DNA from: Auanema rhodensis
Taxonomy: Eukaryota; Nematoda; Chromadorea; Rhabditida; Rhabditidae
Length of the DNA stretch: 64,000 bases
Direction: 5' to 3'
Assembly: GCA_964057225.1 (NCBI GenBank)
Contig: OZ059899.1
Location: forward strand, 10,230,001-10,294,000
The notes under the pieces were generated by a model, which was not told where the DNA came from, did not search any database, and saw only the letters and a list, made by a program, of their open reading frames with translations. Of this stretch, positions 63,201-64,000 are shown in pieces (positions within the stretch are counted from its first letter, which is position 1; every line of letters starts with the position of its first letter). Made by a program: the position numbers and the translations under genes.

Positions 63201-64000
63201 GGATGTCAATGATATCGAATCTAGTGATATTGTAGAAAAATGTAATGTCAGCTCCATAGGTTTTCTCTTAATTTCTCTCATCACAATTGTCTTAGTTTTT
63301 TTTCTCATAAGAGTTTCTGAAATCTTAGGTGAACAAGGCCGTATATATTTTTTTCTGGAATTCGAAAACATTTGGGATGGAAATTAGAAGGAAAAGAACT
63401 AGTTTTTCCTACTTTAAAACAAACAATAAGAAATAAAATAAAAAAGATTGTTAGATATCCAATTTAAACTTATACATTTACTTCGATAAAGAGCCTATTA
63501 GTTTGAAATTTTATGTCTTACAGTTCTCCAACAGAACAGACTGATCCTGATTTCTCTATGATTACATAAAACTCTCGTTTGATATAAAAAAGAAGAGGAA
63601 TAACGTTTCCAGGATGTCAATGATATCGAATCTAGTGATATTGTAGAAAAATGTAATGTCAGCTCCATAGGTTTTCTCTTAATTTCTCTCATCACAATTG
63701 TCTTAGTTTTTTTCTCAAAAGAGTTTCTGAAATCTTAGGTGAACAAGGCCGTATATATTTTTTTCTGGAATTCGAAAGCATTTGGGATGGAAATTATAAA
63801 GAAAAGAACTAGTTTTTCCTATTTTAAAACAAACAAAAAAAATAAAATGAAAAAGATTGTTAGATATCCAATTTAAACTTATACATTTACTTCGATAAAG
63901 AGCCTATTAGTTTGAAATTTTATGTCTTACAGTTCTCCAACAGAACAGACTGATCCTGATTTCTCTATGATTACATAAAACTCTCGTTTGATATAAAAAA
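60249..64000 (+). repeat. S monomers continuing to the right edge
   Basis: About nine S monomers end in a partial one near 63950-64000. The order near 61073-62950 partly repeats that near 55742-57200 (shared markers CTCAAAAGAG and TATATTTTTTTTT). There is no gene and the array does not end here. Confidence 0.88.

Larger units (their letters stand above)
1..64000 (+). repeat. Tandem satellite-like array of L (about 607 bp) and S (about 412 bp) monomers carrying tRNA-Arg(ACG)
   Basis: The same sequence recurs head-to-tail across the entire window. I set the monomer start at ACTGATCCTGATTTCTC, which occurs at 1, 607, 1215, 1627, 2234, 2843 and so on to the end. Counting these starts gives 26 long and 117 complete short monomers plus a partial one at the right edge. 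All are in the same orientation. Nearly every monomer has one GAATTC site and one or two GATATC sites. Monomers differ by scattered single-base changes and by homopolymer length. Neither edge leaves the array, so its full extent is unknown. Tandem tRNA arrays are known in some eukaryotes, such as Entamoeba, the Xenopus tDNA repeat and Arabidopsis tRNA-Pro and Ser/Tyr clusters. I cannot assign this one to a lineage. Confidence 0.97.

Noticed and set aside
1-64000. CRISPR-like direct repeats
   Set aside because: The period is 412-609 bp with no short repeat/unique spacer alternation. Spacers are themselves repeats, and the tRNA genes indicate a eukaryotic Pol III context.
1-64000. Mobile element or SINE derived from tRNA-Arg
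   Set aside because: SINEs have a tRNA-like head joined to a tail with dispersed insertions and target-site duplications. Here the tRNA is complete, properly terminated, and strictly head-to-tail within the repeat. I see no target-site duplications or reverse transcriptase.
1-64000. Entamoeba tRNA array
   Set aside because: Entamoeba tRNA arrays are a tempting parallel, but their units usually carry tRNA genes in every repeat with short tandem repeats between them. The excess of tRNA-less monomers and the absence of such short repeats do not match, and the tRNA sequence alone does not fix the lineage.

Overview
The whole window is one uninterrupted tandem array. Every base belongs to a head-to-tail, AT-rich repeat (roughly 70% A+T by eye). 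I find no protein-coding gene, no transposon terminus, no CRISPR array and no unique flanking DNA. The array continues past both edges. About 143 monomers can be counted, all in the same orientation. There are two length classes: 26 long monomers (L, about 605-609 bp) and 117 complete short monomers (S, about 410-413 bp).

Each L monomer carries one intron-less tRNA-Arg gene with anticodon ACG on the + strand. The tRNA has textbook internal A and B boxes, encodes no CCA end, and is followed 4 nt downstream by a run of seven T (an RNA polymerase III terminator). Together with satellite-like higher-order organisation, this points to a nuclear eukaryotic genome. The sequence does not let me name the lineage. 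Of the 26 tRNA copies, 23 are identical over all 73 nt. Two (208-279 and 10029-10100) lack one G in the acceptor stem, and one (20873-20945) has a C40-to-A mismatch in the anticodon stem.

S monomers look like L monomers with about 197 bp removed. They keep the shared flank and the first five tRNA bases (GGCCG), then jump straight to the AT-rich segment ahead of the EcoRI site (GAATTC). They therefore lack the A box, B box and terminator. L monomers come in two flank haplotypes: L1 (19 copies) and L2 (7 copies).

Monomer order along the window: L1 L2 S L1 L2 S10 L1 S2 L1 S2 | L1 L2 S L1 L2 S10 L1 S2 L1 S | L2 S2 L1 S5 L1 S2 L1 S3 L1 S2 L1 S2 L1 S3 L1 S21 L2 S8 L2 S18 L1 L1 S9 L1 S2 L1 S11 plus a partial S. 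Higher-order repeats sit on top of this. They include a 9,821-bp 21-mer (1-9821, repeated at 9822 to about 18927), a 4.70-kb 10-mer (22508-31911), a 2.47-kb six-mer (34383-39321), a 3,700-bp nine-mer (45070-52469, itself containing a 1,644-bp four-mer) and a 1,431-bp L-S-S trimer (57387-60248). The pattern fits repeated unequal exchange or segmental amplification. It makes the locus a tRNA-Arg(ACG) gene cluster embedded in a higher-order satellite.
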